Part shown: positions 35,901 to 43,245 of the stretch, piece by piece
Numbering within the stretch: the first letter of the stretch is position 1
Layout of the letters: every line of letters starts with the position of its first letter
DNA from: Pseudoduganella albidiflava
GTDB taxonomy: Bacteria > Pseudomonadota > Gammaproteobacteria > Burkholderiales > Burkholderiaceae_D
Reading direction: 5' to 3'
Length of the DNA stretch: 64,000 nucleotides
Assembly (NCBI RefSeq): GCF_004322755.1
Contig: NZ_CP036401.1
Coordinates: 558,001 to 622,000, forward strand
Position numbers and translations under genes: made by a program
Notes under the pieces: model-generated
Told to the model about the DNA's origin: nothing
Databases searched by the model: none
What the model saw: the letters and a program-made list of their open reading frames with translations, nothing else

Positions 35901-35930
35901 CATCAGCGGGGCGCATGGCACGCTGCCTGA
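32922..35930 (+). CDS. Glycine/alanine-rich PEP-CTERM surface protein
   Basis: The 1002-residue protein has a signal peptide (about 1-39, cleaved near AYADS). A very long low-complexity Gly/Ala/Thr-rich region (about 45-790) follows, made of imperfect GGAGG- and ATATGG-type motifs, then a more ordinary domain (about 800-955). The PEP-CTERM sorting signal IPEPGTWIMLLAGLSVLLV is at about 961-979, followed by RRAARK. Such proteins are processed by an exosortase and released to the surface or matrix. After the basic stop it carries about 18 further residues (AQDRRDSHQRGAWHAA), longer than typical. The ribosome site AAGGAACTGGATC supports the start. Function is probably structural. Confidence 0.85.
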   Translation: MRVATSSTLPPCRTRGGRLEPLLPLLALLLSVAAGPAYADSTVTGNPGTPGTHGAIPGAPGGAGGPGQPAVATSGPNNSNSNVATATGGAGGAGGNGAAGDPGQDGGAAGAGGAGGAAQATAGSHPAGGAATATAIALGGNGGNAGEPGAAGSGAATGAGAMAGQGGYAGAIVEGSAQGGSGVTATATATGGNAGALAGAAGGMSAAGGAADALLTVAGTASVSGTATAQGGAASAGLATGSGAAGGAATAALAGTGGTSGLLSLTGNARGGSGGEAAGSGNTGGAGGTAAVTVAGTSGGGAVSLRAVITGGDGGAGRAGAAGGAGAGVTAANVFSGSTPGNMILSLEGRGGRGGDSADAAAGAGGIADLTLQRNASGTNLSLFGTATGGDGGSVSDEFGAGTAGAGGLGKAAVNASNSARTYADAKATGGRGGNHRSGNGGAGGNGQASSTAVDTGGVLVYSFATATGGAGGNGIDFGNQAGAGGSGTATASGQSTSGSVNVGATVTGGAGGAGGLGATGGAGGAVNLVDSVSGSTTGDLFMSQTAIGGEGGASDALAADGGAASSHLTLTDSGASLLRTNVVAEGGTGGRGIGVAGGGGGNADTMVDLTSTVAGAHVTADSIARGGGSGPEYPSGMGGSALARASVSAADQAYSNSIARGGAGYNNQAPGGRAEAHSFAQSAGIAQAYASATSGGSAWMQNDAVAVSEARGGFGSASAGATATGTKADATARSWAHGAASNNAAAGATGQITTATAQSTSDGDGMLVSTYARAKGRTYAGAGTSASVGGAYSEPMWPMEYSGAVSFATAAPTAGDVIGVLTDQPEVAGVLGTGSVIGIGASAAYYAGDAEGEGFGAYTYETSASFQFATAEQGTLVLGLAGAMSQGAGFQALSFTVSNNGTELFSEDFTSVAEAQLFFDDHALTLGMLAAGAQELVLTTGFTLNDAGGFGFEYAIGVTAIPEPGTWIMLLAGLSVLLVRRAARKAQDRRDSHQRGAWHAA

Positions 35931-35948
35931 AACGGGCGCGACAAAACG

Positions 35949-35964
35949 GGCCGCCATGGCGGCC
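35949..35964. other. 16-bp perfect palindrome after the PEP-CTERM gene
   Basis: GGCCGCCATGGCGGCC is a complete palindrome 19 bp after the stop codon at 35930, followed by TTGCG. As RNA it would form a tight hairpin at the 3' end of the PEP-CTERM message, but without a U-tract it is not a standard intrinsic terminator. Confidence 0.5.
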
Positions 35965-36098
35965 TTGCGAACAGTGACGGTGCATCCTGCTGGCAGGAAT
36001 GCCGTCCAGGCCGGGTTAAGCCCGAAAGATAGCCTGCTGGCCGGGTTGGACACGCGATCGGCGGCCCTGGAGCCGCCGGCAGCGCTGAAGATGCGTCA

Positions 36099-36128
36099 GG
36101 ACGGGCAGGCGCGTTCGGCCGCCCGTCC
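36099..36128. terminator. Hairpin between convergent genes
   Basis: GGACGGGC (36099-36106) and GCCCGTCC (36121-36128) form an 8-bp stem with a 14-nt loop just after the stop of the small minus-strand gene at 36148 and about 170 bp after the PEP-CTERM gene. It could end transcripts from both sides; no clear U-tract is present. Confidence 0.5.
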
Positions 36129-36147
36129 ATTTCCGCGCGGGTATTGC

Positions 36148-36402
36148 TCAGGCAGGCGGCACCAGCTGCGTGATGATGCGGTCGCGGTTGTTCATCATGA
36201 ACGTGCGGAACGCCGGCTCCTTGACGGCCAGCCGCACCAGGCCGGGCAGCAGCTCATAGCAGCAGCCGATCACGGTATCCATCGCCTGCTGGTTTTGCAG
36301 CGCCGCCACTGTCCACTCTCCCGGTTTGCCGTCCAGTTTCTGCAGAATCTGCGCGCGGTGCTCGCCGATCACGCGCGAGATGGGGGGCATCAGATCGACC
36401 AT
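36148..36402 (-). CDS. Small protein of unknown function
   Basis: The 84-residue cytoplasmic protein starts MVDLMPPISRVIGEHRAQIL after the strong ribosome site AGGAGG (36407-36412, minus reading), which decides this start over a longer frame. It is mainly helical by composition, with two adjacent Cys in TVIGCCYELLPG, and no signal or membrane segment. I do not recognise the family. An inverted repeat CTGTGTG/CACACAG (36411-36431) overlaps the upstream edge of the ribosome site and could modulate translation. It is divergent from the next unknown gene. Confidence 0.72.
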   Translation of the reverse strand: MVDLMPPISRVIGEHRAQILQKLDGKPGEWTVAALQNQQAMDTVIGCCYELLPGLVRLAVKEPAFRTFMMNNRDRIITQLVPPA

Positions 36403-36562
36403 GGTTCCTCCTGTGTGGTGAAAACACACAGTCTGCCGCCGGGTGGGAATGTTGTTGCTGAGATGAAGCAATGATTGCTCATAGGAATTGCGTTGCCGCA
36501 ATTTCGCATCCTGCTGCCCCGCTTAGAGTGGCATTCAGAACAGTCCAACAACGGGGGAATGC

Positions 36563-37324
36563 ATGAAAAACCAGGGAACCTTGGCGGTGTTGCTGCTGCT
36601 GGCGGGCGGCCTGATCTACTCGGCCGCGCAATACCCGCGCGACACCGTGCAATCGCAGCGGCGCGGTGCCGACGCGGCGGTACGGACGGCCGCGTGGCAC
36701 GGCCCGTCACGCGGGACGCCGCGTTTTGCCGCCGAAACGCTCGACGCGCGTGTCGAGCGGCTGCTGGAGAAGGCGATGCGGGACGTGGCGGCCTACCAGG
36801 ACACGACCCGCTTCGTCTGCAAGCTGCCCGCCGAGGTGGGACCGGTACCGTTGCTGGACGCGGTCGACGCCTATCTGCGCGGCTTGCCTGGCAGCCGCGG
36901 CGATCCGGCCATGCTGCGCGACCTGCACCGCGCGGCGCGGCATGGCAATTGGCTCGCGAAAGTGCAGGTGTACCTGTCTCGGGACGGCCAGCAGGCGCCG
37001 GACGATGCCACGCCGTTCCGCACGATTTCGCTGCTCGAATGGATGCAGGAACATCACATCGGCGCACTGTACGCGGCCATCGGCGATGCGGCCGGCGTAT
37101 CGCACCCGCGCCGCGCCAGGGTGGACAAGGCGCTGTCGAGCATTGACCTCTACGCCGCGATGCACCACAACTATCCATCGCAATACAAGGTGGGCCGCGA
37201 ACTGCTGCGCAGTGGCGACGCGCGGCAGGCTGCCGTGGGGCGGCGGATGCTCGATTGCGCGGCGCGGGCATTGCCGGTGTACCGGCAGATGGTAGGGGAG
37301 AGCACGCAGGGTGCACGCGGGTGA
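36563..37324 (+). CDS. Membrane-anchored protein of unknown function
   Basis: The 253-residue protein has a single N-terminal hydrophobic segment (about 6-23, LAVLLLLAGGLIYSAA), then a soluble helical region likely in the periplasm. Short motifs such as LHRAARHGNWLAKVQVYLS and YKVGRELLRSGDARQAAVGRRMLDCAA resemble Sel1/TPR-like helical pairs, but no full domain is recognisable. One Cys is at about 77 and another near the end. ATG follows ACGGGGGAATGC. It ends just before a bidirectional terminator shared with the tRNA genes. Confidence 0.7.
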   Translation: MKNQGTLAVLLLLAGGLIYSAAQYPRDTVQSQRRGADAAVRTAAWHGPSRGTPRFAAETLDARVERLLEKAMRDVAAYQDTTRFVCKLPAEVGPVPLLDAVDAYLRGLPGSRGDPAMLRDLHRAARHGNWLAKVQVYLSRDGQQAPDDATPFRTISLLEWMQEHHIGALYAAIGDAAGVSHPRRARVDKALSSIDLYAAMHHNYPSQYKVGRELLRSGDARQAAVGRRMLDCAARALPVYRQMVGESTQGARG

Positions 37325-37352
37325 ACGATTTTTAACATCCGCCCGGACAATG

Positions 37353-37387
37353 AAAAAAGCCGCCAGTCTCGCGACCGGCGGCTTTTT
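37353..37387. terminator. Bidirectional intrinsic terminator
   Basis: AAAAAAGCCGCC (37353-37364) and GGCGGCTTTTT (37377-37387) form a GC stem flanked by an A-tract on the left and a T-tract on the right. It works as a rho-independent terminator in both directions, ending the plus-strand unknown gene (stop at 37324) and the minus-strand tRNA-Met transcript. Confidence 0.88.
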
Positions 37388-37393
37388 CACATC

Positions 37394-37470
37394 TGGTGGT
37401 GATAGGTGGACTTGAACCACCGACCCCAGCATTATGAGTGCTGTGCTCTAACCAGCTGAGCTATATCACC
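37394..37470 (-). tRNA. tRNA-Met (CAT), copy 2 of a tandem pair
   Basis: The 77-nt tRNA has a 7-bp acceptor stem (GGTGATA/TATCACC), a D-arm AGCTCAGCTGGTTAGAGC, the anticodon loop CTCATAA with anticodon CAT, the T-arm GGTTCAAGTCC and an encoded CCA end. The acceptor and anticodon stems follow elongator tRNA-Met rather than tRNA-Ile2 or initiator (no initiator C1-A72 mismatch), so Met is preferred. It is identical to the copy at 37547-37623 and ends 6 bp from the bidirectional terminator. Confidence 0.93.
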
Positions 37471-37497
37471 GCAAACTGTACAACGATGTTCCTGAAG

Positions 37498-37532
37498 AAA
37501 AATGACCTGAACCGTCGCCGGTCAGGTCATTC
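37498..37532 (-). terminator. Intrinsic terminator between the tandem tRNA-Met genes
   Basis: Read on the minus strand, AATGACCTGA and TCAGGTCATT form a 10-bp stem with an 11-nt loop (37501-37531) followed by a T-tract (complement of 37498-37502). It lies between the two tRNA-Met genes, so the upstream copy could be made from its own short transcript, or the hairpin is a processing site in a dicistronic precursor. Confidence 0.7.
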
Positions 37533-37546
37533 GTCTTGAATTCTGG

Positions 37547-37623
37547 TGGTGGTGATAGGTGGACTTGAACCACCGACCCCAGCATTATGAGTGCTGTGCT
37601 CTAACCAGCTGAGCTATATCACC
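37547..37623 (-). tRNA. tRNA-Met (CAT), copy 1 of a tandem pair
   Basis: Base-for-base identical to the copy at 37394-37470, including the encoded CCA, with a 76-bp spacer between the two. This copy is the promoter-proximal one, six nt after the expected start site of a near-consensus promoter. The anticodon CAT with an elongator-type body indicates tRNA-Met; tRNA-Ile2 with lysidine is less likely from the stems. Confidence 0.93.
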
Positions 37624-37635
37624 GCAACGGCAGGC

Positions 37636-37664
37636 ATTATGCCGGGTGCCACCCACGCTGTCAA
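37636..37664 (-). promoter_or_regulatory. Promoter of the tRNA-Met pair
   Basis: On the minus strand a perfect TTGACA (complement of 37659-37664) is followed by exactly 17 bp and CATAAT (complement of 37636-37641). The expected start is about 7 nt later, just before the tRNA 5' end at 37623. This is the closest match to the sigma-70 consensus that I found in the window, as expected for a stable RNA gene. Confidence 0.85.
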
Positions 37665-37765
37665 GGAAAGCGCCAATTTCGCGCTGGGGATGGACAATCG
37701 AACAATATAGCGCAAATCAGTGACGTGCAGCGCAAATGCGCGCCATGAACGCAACAGCGCCTGGT

Positions 37766-38713
37766 TCAGCCGAGCGGCACGGGCAGCCGCGCCAGGATCT
37801 GCCCGGCCGCGTCGGGCGCCAGGCAATCGATCACGATCCGCTCGGGCATGGCGCGCAGCCACGTCAGCTGGCGCTTGGCGAGCTGGCGCGTGGCGATGAT
37901 GCCGGTCTCGCGCATGTCCTGGTAGCCGATGCGGCCGTCGAGGTATTCCCATACCTGGCGGTAGCCCACGCAGCGCATCGACGGCAGGCCGGGATGCAGG
38001 TCGCCGCGCCGGCGCAACACTTCCACTTCATCGATCAGCGCATCGTCTTCCAGCATAATGTCGAAGCGGCGCGCGATCCGCTCGTGCAGCACGGCGCGGT
38101 CGTTCGGCTCCAGCGCGAACGACACCAGCTCGAACGGCAGCGCTTCCTTTTCGCGCCGCGCCAGCAGGGCCGACATGGGCTGGCCCGACAGCCGGATGAT
38201 TTCCAGCGCCCGGCCGATGCGCTGCGCATCGTTCGGATTGAGCCGCGCGGCCGTCGCCGGGTCCAGCGTGGCCAGCCGCGCATGCAGCGCCGGCCAGCCC
38301 AGGCGCTGCGCTTCGGCTTCCAGTTCGGCGCGCACGGCGGGATCGGCGCCGGGCAGGTCGTCCAGTCCGTCGGCCAGGCCCTTGAAGTACAGCATGGTGC
38401 CGCCGACCAGCAGCGGCAGCTTGCCCCGCGCGGCGATGTCGGCCACCAGGCGCAGCGTATCGGTGCGGAACTGGGCGACCGAATAGGCATCGAGCGGGTC
38501 GAGGATATCGATCAGGTGGTGCGGCACCGCGGCCCGCTCTTCGCGGGTGGGCTTGGCGGTGCCGATATCCATGCCGCGGTAGACCAGCGCCGAATCGACG
38601 GAGATGATCTCGGACGGAATGCGTTCGGCAATCGCCAGTGCGGCGGCTGTCTTGCCCGACGCGGTCGGGCCCATGATGGCGACCGCGAGCGGCCGCTTGG
38701 CGTGTTGGTTCAT
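37766..38713 (-). CDS. miaA: tRNA dimethylallyltransferase
   Basis: The 315-residue enzyme transfers a dimethylallyl group to A37 of tRNAs reading UNN codons; MiaB (6529-7860) then thiomethylates it. The P-loop GPTASGKT is at about 15-22, followed by the family signatures [18 protein letters not shown] (about 38-55) and HHLIDILDP (about 65-73). A typical C-terminal part ends the protein. It starts 5 bp after the mutL stop in the same direction, the conserved mutL-miaA order. Confidence 0.97.
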   Translation of the reverse strand: MNQHAKRPLAVAIMGPTASGKTAAALAIAERIPSEIISVDSALVYRGMDIGTAKPTREERAAVPHHLIDILDPLDAYSVAQFRTDTLRLVADIAARGKLPLLVGGTMLYFKGLADGLDDLPGADPAVRAELEAEAQRLGWPALHARLATLDPATAARLNPNDAQRIGRALEIIRLSGQPMSALLARREKEALPFELVSFALEPNDRAVLHERIARRFDIMLEDDALIDEVEVLRRRGDLHPGLPSMRCVGYRQVWEYLDGRIGYQDMRETGIIATRQLAKRQLTWLRAMPERIVIDCLAPDAAGQILARLPVPLG

Positions 38714-38718
38714 GCAGC

Positions 38719-40629
38719 TTACTGCCCGCGGAGGAACAGTTTATCGAGGGCGGAGATTTCAACCTGCACCCAGGTCGGGCGGCCGTGGTTGCACTGGTCC
38801 GCGCGTTCCGTGCTTTCCATCTGGCGCAGCAGCGCGTTCATCTCGGGCGTGGTCAGGATGCGGTTGGCGCGCACGGCCGTGTGGCAGGCCAGCGTGCCGA
38901 GCAGCTCGTTGCGGCGCTCGATCAGCACGCGCGAGCCGCCGAATTCGCGCACGTCGCGCAGCACGTCGCGCGCCAGCGTCTGCGCATCGGCGTTCTTCAG
39001 CAGGCTGGGCACGGCGCGCACCGCCAGCGTGGTCGGCGACAGCACGGCGATATCGAAGCCCAGGGCCGCCAGGGTGTCGCCATGTTCCTGCACCGTGCCC
39101 ACCTCGACCGGGTCGGCATAGAACGTGACGGGGATCAGCAGCGCCTGCACCTGCATGTCGGTGCCGGCGATCTGCGCATCCAGCGCGTTCTTCAATTGCT
39201 CGTACAGGATGCGTTCGTGCGCGGCGTGCATGTCCACCAGCACCAGGCCCTTGCTGTTCTGCGCCAGGATATAGATGCCGTGCAGTTGCGCCAGCGCGAA
39301 GCCGAGCGGGAATTCCTCGTGCGCCAGCGCGGCCGCGGTGGCCGTGTAGCTGGTCGGCTGCGGCATCGTGTATGGCGCAGCCTGTTCCGCTGCGCGCGGC
39401 GGCTGCGGGTCGGCGAACAGGGCGCCGTAGCGTTCCGTGCTCTGCGCCACGCCGCCGCCGTCGCGCGATCCGAAGGGCGAAGGCGAGAAGGTGGGCGTGT
39501 AGGTGGGGTTCATCATCGCGCCGAACGACGTCTGCTGCTGCGGGCGCCAGGCGTGGCCGCCGAGGGGAACGTCGCCGCCCAGCGTCTGCGCGGCGGGCAG
39601 TGGGGCGGGCACATTGCCGTGCGCCGTGGCGGAAGTTTGCGCCAGCGCGCGCTGCACCGCGTGGAACACGAACTGGTGCACGGCACGGCTGTCGCGGAAG
39701 CGTACTTCGATCTTCGATGGATGCACGTTCACGTCCACCAGCGCCGGATCCAGCTCCAGCGCCAGCACATAGGAAGGGAAGCGGTCGCCATGCAGCACGT
39801 CTTCATAGGCGGCGCGCACCGCGTGCACCAGCAGCTTGTCGCGCACGAAGCGGCCGTTGACATAGAAGTACTGGCAATCGGCACGCGCCTTCGAGGCGGT
39901 CGGCAGGCCGGCGAAACCATGCAGGCGCAGCACGCCGGACGCTTCGTCGATCGCGATGCGCGCCTCGGCAAACGCTTCGCCGAGGATCTGCGCGCTGCGC
40001 CTGGCCATGTCGCTGGCCATCCAGTGGTCCACGGTGCGGCCGTTGTGCGTGAGCGTAAACGCCACGTCCGGCCGGGCCAGCGCGATGCGCCGTACGACTT
40101 CGGCGCAGTGGCCGAATTCGGTCTGCTCGGACTTCAGGAACTTGCGGCGCGCCGGCGTGTTGTAGTACAGGTCTTGCGCGTTGACGGTGGTGCCCGGCGC
40201 GCCGGACGATGGCACGACCGTGCCCAGGTGAGAGCCCTGCAGTTCCCACGCATGGGCCGCGTCGGCCGTCCGCGAGGTCAGCGTGACGACCGCGACCGAG
40301 GCGATCGAGGCCAGCGCCTCGCCGCGAAAGCCCAGCGTGCCGACGTTTTCCAGGTCGTCCAGCGAGGCGATCTTCGACGTGGCGTGGCGCTCCAGCGCCA
40401 GCGGCATCTGCTCCGGTGGAATGCCCTTGCCGTTGTCGGTGATGCAGATACGCTTGACGCCACCTTCCTCGAGGCGGATCGTGATCTGGCTGGCGCCCGC
40501 GTCCAGCGCGTTTTCCAGCAGCTCCTTGACCACGGCGGACGGCCGCTCGACCACCTCGCCGGCGGCGATTTGCGAAATGAGCTGGTCGGGAAGAGCCCGG
40601 ATCGGGCGGGGCGGAATCGGGGCGTTCAT
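38719..40629 (-). CDS. mutL: DNA mismatch repair protein MutL
   Basis: The 636-residue GHKL ATPase couples MutS recognition to strand removal. ATPase motifs are ENALDAGA (about 37-44), DNGKGI (about 61-66) and GFRGEAL (about 96-102). The C-terminal domain contains DMHAAHER...YE (about 465-476), a near match to the DQHA(x)2E(x)4E endonuclease motif with Met for Gln, so it may nick DNA itself, unlike E. coli MutL. The start at 40629 ([20 protein letters not shown]) fits the family better than an in-frame ATG 51 nt upstream. Cotranscribed with miaA. Confidence 0.96.
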   Translation of the reverse strand: MNAPIPPRPIRALPDQLISQIAAGEVVERPSAVVKELLENALDAGASQITIRLEEGGVKRICITDNGKGIPPEQMPLALERHATSKIASLDDLENVGTLGFRGEALASIASVAVVTLTSRTADAAHAWELQGSHLGTVVPSSGAPGTTVNAQDLYYNTPARRKFLKSEQTEFGHCAEVVRRIALARPDVAFTLTHNGRTVDHWMASDMARRSAQILGEAFAEARIAIDEASGVLRLHGFAGLPTASKARADCQYFYVNGRFVRDKLLVHAVRAAYEDVLHGDRFPSYVLALELDPALVDVNVHPSKIEVRFRDSRAVHQFVFHAVQRALAQTSATAHGNVPAPLPAAQTLGGDVPLGGHAWRPQQQTSFGAMMNPTYTPTFSPSPFGSRDGGGVAQSTERYGALFADPQPPRAAEQAAPYTMPQPTSYTATAAALAHEEFPLGFALAQLHGIYILAQNSKGLVLVDMHAAHERILYEQLKNALDAQIAGTDMQVQALLIPVTFYADPVEVGTVQEHGDTLAALGFDIAVLSPTTLAVRAVPSLLKNADAQTLARDVLRDVREFGGSRVLIERRNELLGTLACHTAVRANRILTTPEMNALLRQMESTERADQCNHGRPTWVQVEISALDKLFLRGQ

Positions 40630-40712
40630 GGTGGCGAAATTATACCGGAGTGGCGCCGCAGCTCCGGCACCTGGGCCCACCGGCGCCGCACCAGCCCTGC
40701 ATTAGCGCGGCA

Positions 40713-41483
40713 TCAGTGCCGTTGCCACCCGGCGTTGTCGGGCGGGCAGTGGATGCGCTGTTCGCTCGAGCTCGAACGGGGAATGGCACGCAGCTGGTAA
40801 GGCTCGGGCATATAGCATGACACCTTGCCGGCGCTCTTCCGGCGGATCACGCTGGTGCCGTCGGGCGACACGTAGCGATCCTCGGTGAAGCCGTGCATGC
40901 CGCGCTCGTAAGGGCGGTCGAAATGCCGGTTGCGCCTGGCCGCCAGCGGTTCCTGCGGGCGCTGCCCCGATTCCTGCGCGAGTTCGCGGGCGATTTTCCC
41001 GGCACTGCTGCGGGCGCGTTCGGCGAGGGACGGCTGCGCGGCCGGTGCCCCGAACGGATCGGCCGGGGCCACCGGCGCGGCCGGGTCGACTGGCGCCGCT
41101 GGCGGCGGCAGCGTGATGGCACCGGCCAGCGGCGGCAAAGTGGGCTGCAAAGAGGGCTGCAAAGAGGGCTGCAATGAGGGCTGCAAAGCGGGCTGCAAAG
41201 CGGGCTGCAAAGCGGGCGGCACCGGGGAGTTGGCGGGCGGCCGCGCCGCGGCACGGTGCTGCCGTGCCGGCGGCGGATCACGGCGCGGCGCGGCCGGTGG
41301 CGGTTCCGCCGGCCGGGGGGCGGGCAATGGCACCAGCAGGAAGGCCCGGGCCTGGCCCGCGGGCGGCGCCGGAGGGCGCGCCGCGTCCGCCAGCAGCACG
41401 GCGATGACGGCCGCGTGCAGGCCGGCCGCCAGGCCGAGGCCGGCGGCGCGGGAGCGATGCCGCAACGAGGCGGCAGCCGTCAC
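40713..41483 (-). CDS. Membrane-anchored protein with Pro-rich LQP repeats
   Basis: The protein is 256 residues with a GTG start overlapping the stop of the cyclophilin gene (GTGA). This start is chosen because it couples the two genes and gives a short cytoplasmic tail before one membrane helix (about 15-34). A long Pro/Ala-rich periplasmic region follows, with six or seven copies of LQP[AS] (about 90-115) encoded by a 12-bp tandem repeat, and then a small C-terminal domain (about 180-256) with two Cys. The layout resembles TonB-like spanning proteins, but no TonB C-terminal domain is recognisable. Unknown function. Confidence 0.7.
   Translation of the reverse strand: MTAAASLRHRSRAAGLGLAAGLHAAVIAVLLADAARPPAPPAGQARAFLLVPLPAPRPAEPPPAAPRRDPPPARQHRAAARPPANSPVPPALQPALQPALQPSLQPSLQPSLQPTLPPLAGAITLPPPAAPVDPAAPVAPADPFGAPAAQPSLAERARSSAGKIARELAQESGQRPQEPLAARRNRHFDRPYERGMHGFTEDRYVSPDGTSVIRRKSAGKVSCYMPEPYQLRAIPRSSSSEQRIHCPPDNAGWQRH
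41142..41213. repeat. 12-bp in-frame tandem repeat
   Basis: Six consecutive 12-bp units with the pattern GGGCTGCAAAGC (plus-strand reading) encode the LQP repeats of the membrane-anchored protein on the minus strand. As the unit is a multiple of three, gain or loss of units would change only the number of LQPx repeats. Confidence 0.88.
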
Positions 41484-42379
41484 GAACCCTGCTGGCGCAC
41501 CGGGATCGGCACGTTGCACAGGTCGACGTGGCCGGCAGCCACCTTGGTCCACGGGCCGCCGCGGTTGCGCGCCGCTTCGGCCACCGCCTTGAAGCTGGCC
41601 GAGTCGGTGCGCATCACTTCGAGCTTGCTGCGCTGCGCTTCTGGCACGTCGGCGGCCAGCTTCACGGAGCGGATCGGCACGCGCTGGGCCGGGTCCTCAT
41701 AAAAGCCCATCGCGCCGGGGCCGCGCGGCATCACCGACAGCAGCGGCATGCCGTCGACCACGCGGCCGACCACGGTGATGTTGCGATCCAGCTGGCGTGG
41801 CGCCTGGCCGATCACGGCGTACAGGGCGCTGCCGTTGCCGCTGTCGGCGCCCACGTCGCGCCCCACGCCCACCATGCCGTAGCAGTGCGCCAGCCAGGCC
41901 TGGCCGCTCTTCGGATCGCGCGCGGACGGGAAACCGTTCGAATGGCCCACCTGCGGCGCATAGCCGTCGCGGTCGGGCAGGCGCGTGAATTCCCTGACGT
42001 TTTTCAGTGGCACCGTGAATTCGCCGTCCAGCTTGGCCCTGGCCGTTTTCAGCGGGCGCGGATTGGCTTCGTCCGGGTCGCCCCACTGCACCACGAAATT
42101 GTCTTGCGCGCGCAGGATCGCCAGGCCGTCGAAATAGCCGTCGCGCACCAGCGCGCGAATGTTGTCGGCATGCCTTGGCGCGAACACGGGCGCCAGCTCG
42201 ATGACGACGCGGCCCGCCGGCAGTTCCAGGTACAGGGTGCTGGCCGGGTCGAGCGGGCGCCATTCGGCGCTGGCCGATGCCTTGATCACGTCGGCGACCG
42301 ACGCTTTCGGCGGCAGTTCTGCCGCCGCCAGTGGCGTGGCGGCGAGGGATGCGAGTAAATAGAGGGGCCAGCGGGTCAT
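41480..42379 (-). CDS. Exported peptidyl-prolyl isomerase (cyclophilin type)
   Basis: The 299-residue protein has a signal peptide (about 1-20, cleaved after PLAAA) and a cyclophilin domain (about 45-255), seen in the family patterns [28 protein letters not shown] and [25 protein letters not shown]. It would isomerise prolyl bonds of envelope proteins in the periplasm. The canonical catalytic Arg/Phe pattern (FHRxxxxFxxQGG) reads [14 protein letters not shown], so activity may be reduced. Its stop overlaps the GTG of the LQP-repeat gene. Two Cys may form a disulfide. Confidence 0.87.
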   Translation of the reverse strand: MTRWPLYLLASLAATPLAAAELPPKASVADVIKASASAEWRPLDPASTLYLELPAGRVVIELAPVFAPRHADNIRALVRDGYFDGLAILRAQDNFVVQWGDPDEANPRPLKTARAKLDGEFTVPLKNVREFTRLPDRDGYAPQVGHSNGFPSARDPKSGQAWLAHCYGMVGVGRDVGADSGNGSALYAVIGQAPRQLDRNITVVGRVVDGMPLLSVMPRGPGAMGFYEDPAQRVPIRSVKLAADVPEAQRSKLEVMRTDSASFKAVAEAARNRGGPWTKVAAGHVDLCNVPIPVRQQGS

Positions 42380-42518
42380 CGGATCTCCTGGATGCTTGCC
42401 CGGGCGGGCTGAAAAATTGTAATCTTTAAAACTGATTTATTGAAAACTTTGTTGCGCCGGCAAGAATTTCCCCCAATGGGCTGGTGTATGATTCCCGCCG
42501 CAACCTTACAGGACTACT

Positions 42519-43163
42519 ATGGAATTCGTTCACTTGATGGAAATGCTGGTTCACGTCGACAAGGCGCTGGACACGCTGATTGCGCAGTACGGCACGCTGG
42601 TCTACGCGATCCTGTTTGCCATCATCTTTTGCGAGACGGGCCTGGTGGTCCTGTTCTTCTTCCCCGGCGATACGCTGCTGTTCATTGCCGGCGCCTTCTG
42701 CGCCACCGGCCACATGCACCTGGGGCTGCTGATCTTCCTGCTCATTTCCGCCGCGGTGATCGGCAACACCACCAATTACTGGATCGGCGAAGCGATCGGC
42801 AACCGCATGTTTACCCACAACTACCGCTGGATCAACCGCGATGCGCTGCAGCGCACCCACAACTTCTTCGAGCGGCATGGCGGCAAGACGATCATCCTGG
42901 CGCGCTTCGTGCCAGTGGTGCGCACCTTCGCGCCATTCGTGGCCGGCGTGTCGGACATGACCTTTGCCCGCTTCCAGCTCTATAACGTGACCGGGGCCGT
43001 GCTGTGGGTCGGGTCGCTGTGCACGGCCGGCTACTTCTTTGGCAACATGCCGCTGGTGCGCGACAACCTGACCACGATCGTGCTGATCGGCGTGGGCGTG
43101 GCCGTGGTCCCGGTGGCGCTGGGCGGCCTGTGGAAGATGAGCCGCCGCATGCTGGGCCGCTGA
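42519..43163 (+). CDS. DedA-family membrane protein
   Basis: The 214-residue protein of the DedA/SNARE-associated (VTT) family has several hydrophobic helices. The re-entrant family signatures are FFFPGDTLLFIAGAF (about 46-60) and ARFVPVVRTFAPFVAGVSDM (about 127-146). Members flip or recycle lipid carriers such as undecaprenyl phosphate and support proton-motive-force homeostasis. The gene is monocistronic, divergent from the cyclophilin gene. No special features. Confidence 0.93.
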   Translation: MEFVHLMEMLVHVDKALDTLIAQYGTLVYAILFAIIFCETGLVVLFFFPGDTLLFIAGAFCATGHMHLGLLIFLLISAAVIGNTTNYWIGEAIGNRMFTHNYRWINRDALQRTHNFFERHGGKTIILARFVPVVRTFAPFVAGVSDMTFARFQLYNVTGAVLWVGSLCTAGYFFGNMPLVRDNLTTIVLIGVGVAVVPVALGGLWKMSRRMLGR

Positions 43164-43212
43164 TTTCTCTCAAGCAAAAAAACCTCAAGTTTTTCCGTAC
43201 GGCATCCGTTAA

Positions 43213-43239
43213 CCGGGGCAATTCTGTTTTCTGCCCCGG
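43213..43239 (+). promoter_or_regulatory. Hairpin just upstream of the carbonic anhydrase start
   Basis: CCGGGGCA (43213-43220) and TGCCCCGG (43232-43239) form an 8-bp stem with an 11-nt U-rich loop, 6 nt before the ATG at 43246. It covers the region where the ribosome site should be, and no clear Shine-Dalgarno is visible outside it. It may repress translation or reflect termination after the DedA gene (TTTTT is in the loop, not after). Confidence 0.5.
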
Positions 43240-43245
43240 ATTGAC

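Noticed and set aside
37394..37623. tRNA-Ile2 (CAT, lysidine) as an alternative identity for the two tRNAs
   Set aside because: The anticodon stem and the following GCTGGGGTC follow elongator tRNA-Met; without a tRNA model search the Ile2 reading cannot be fully excluded.
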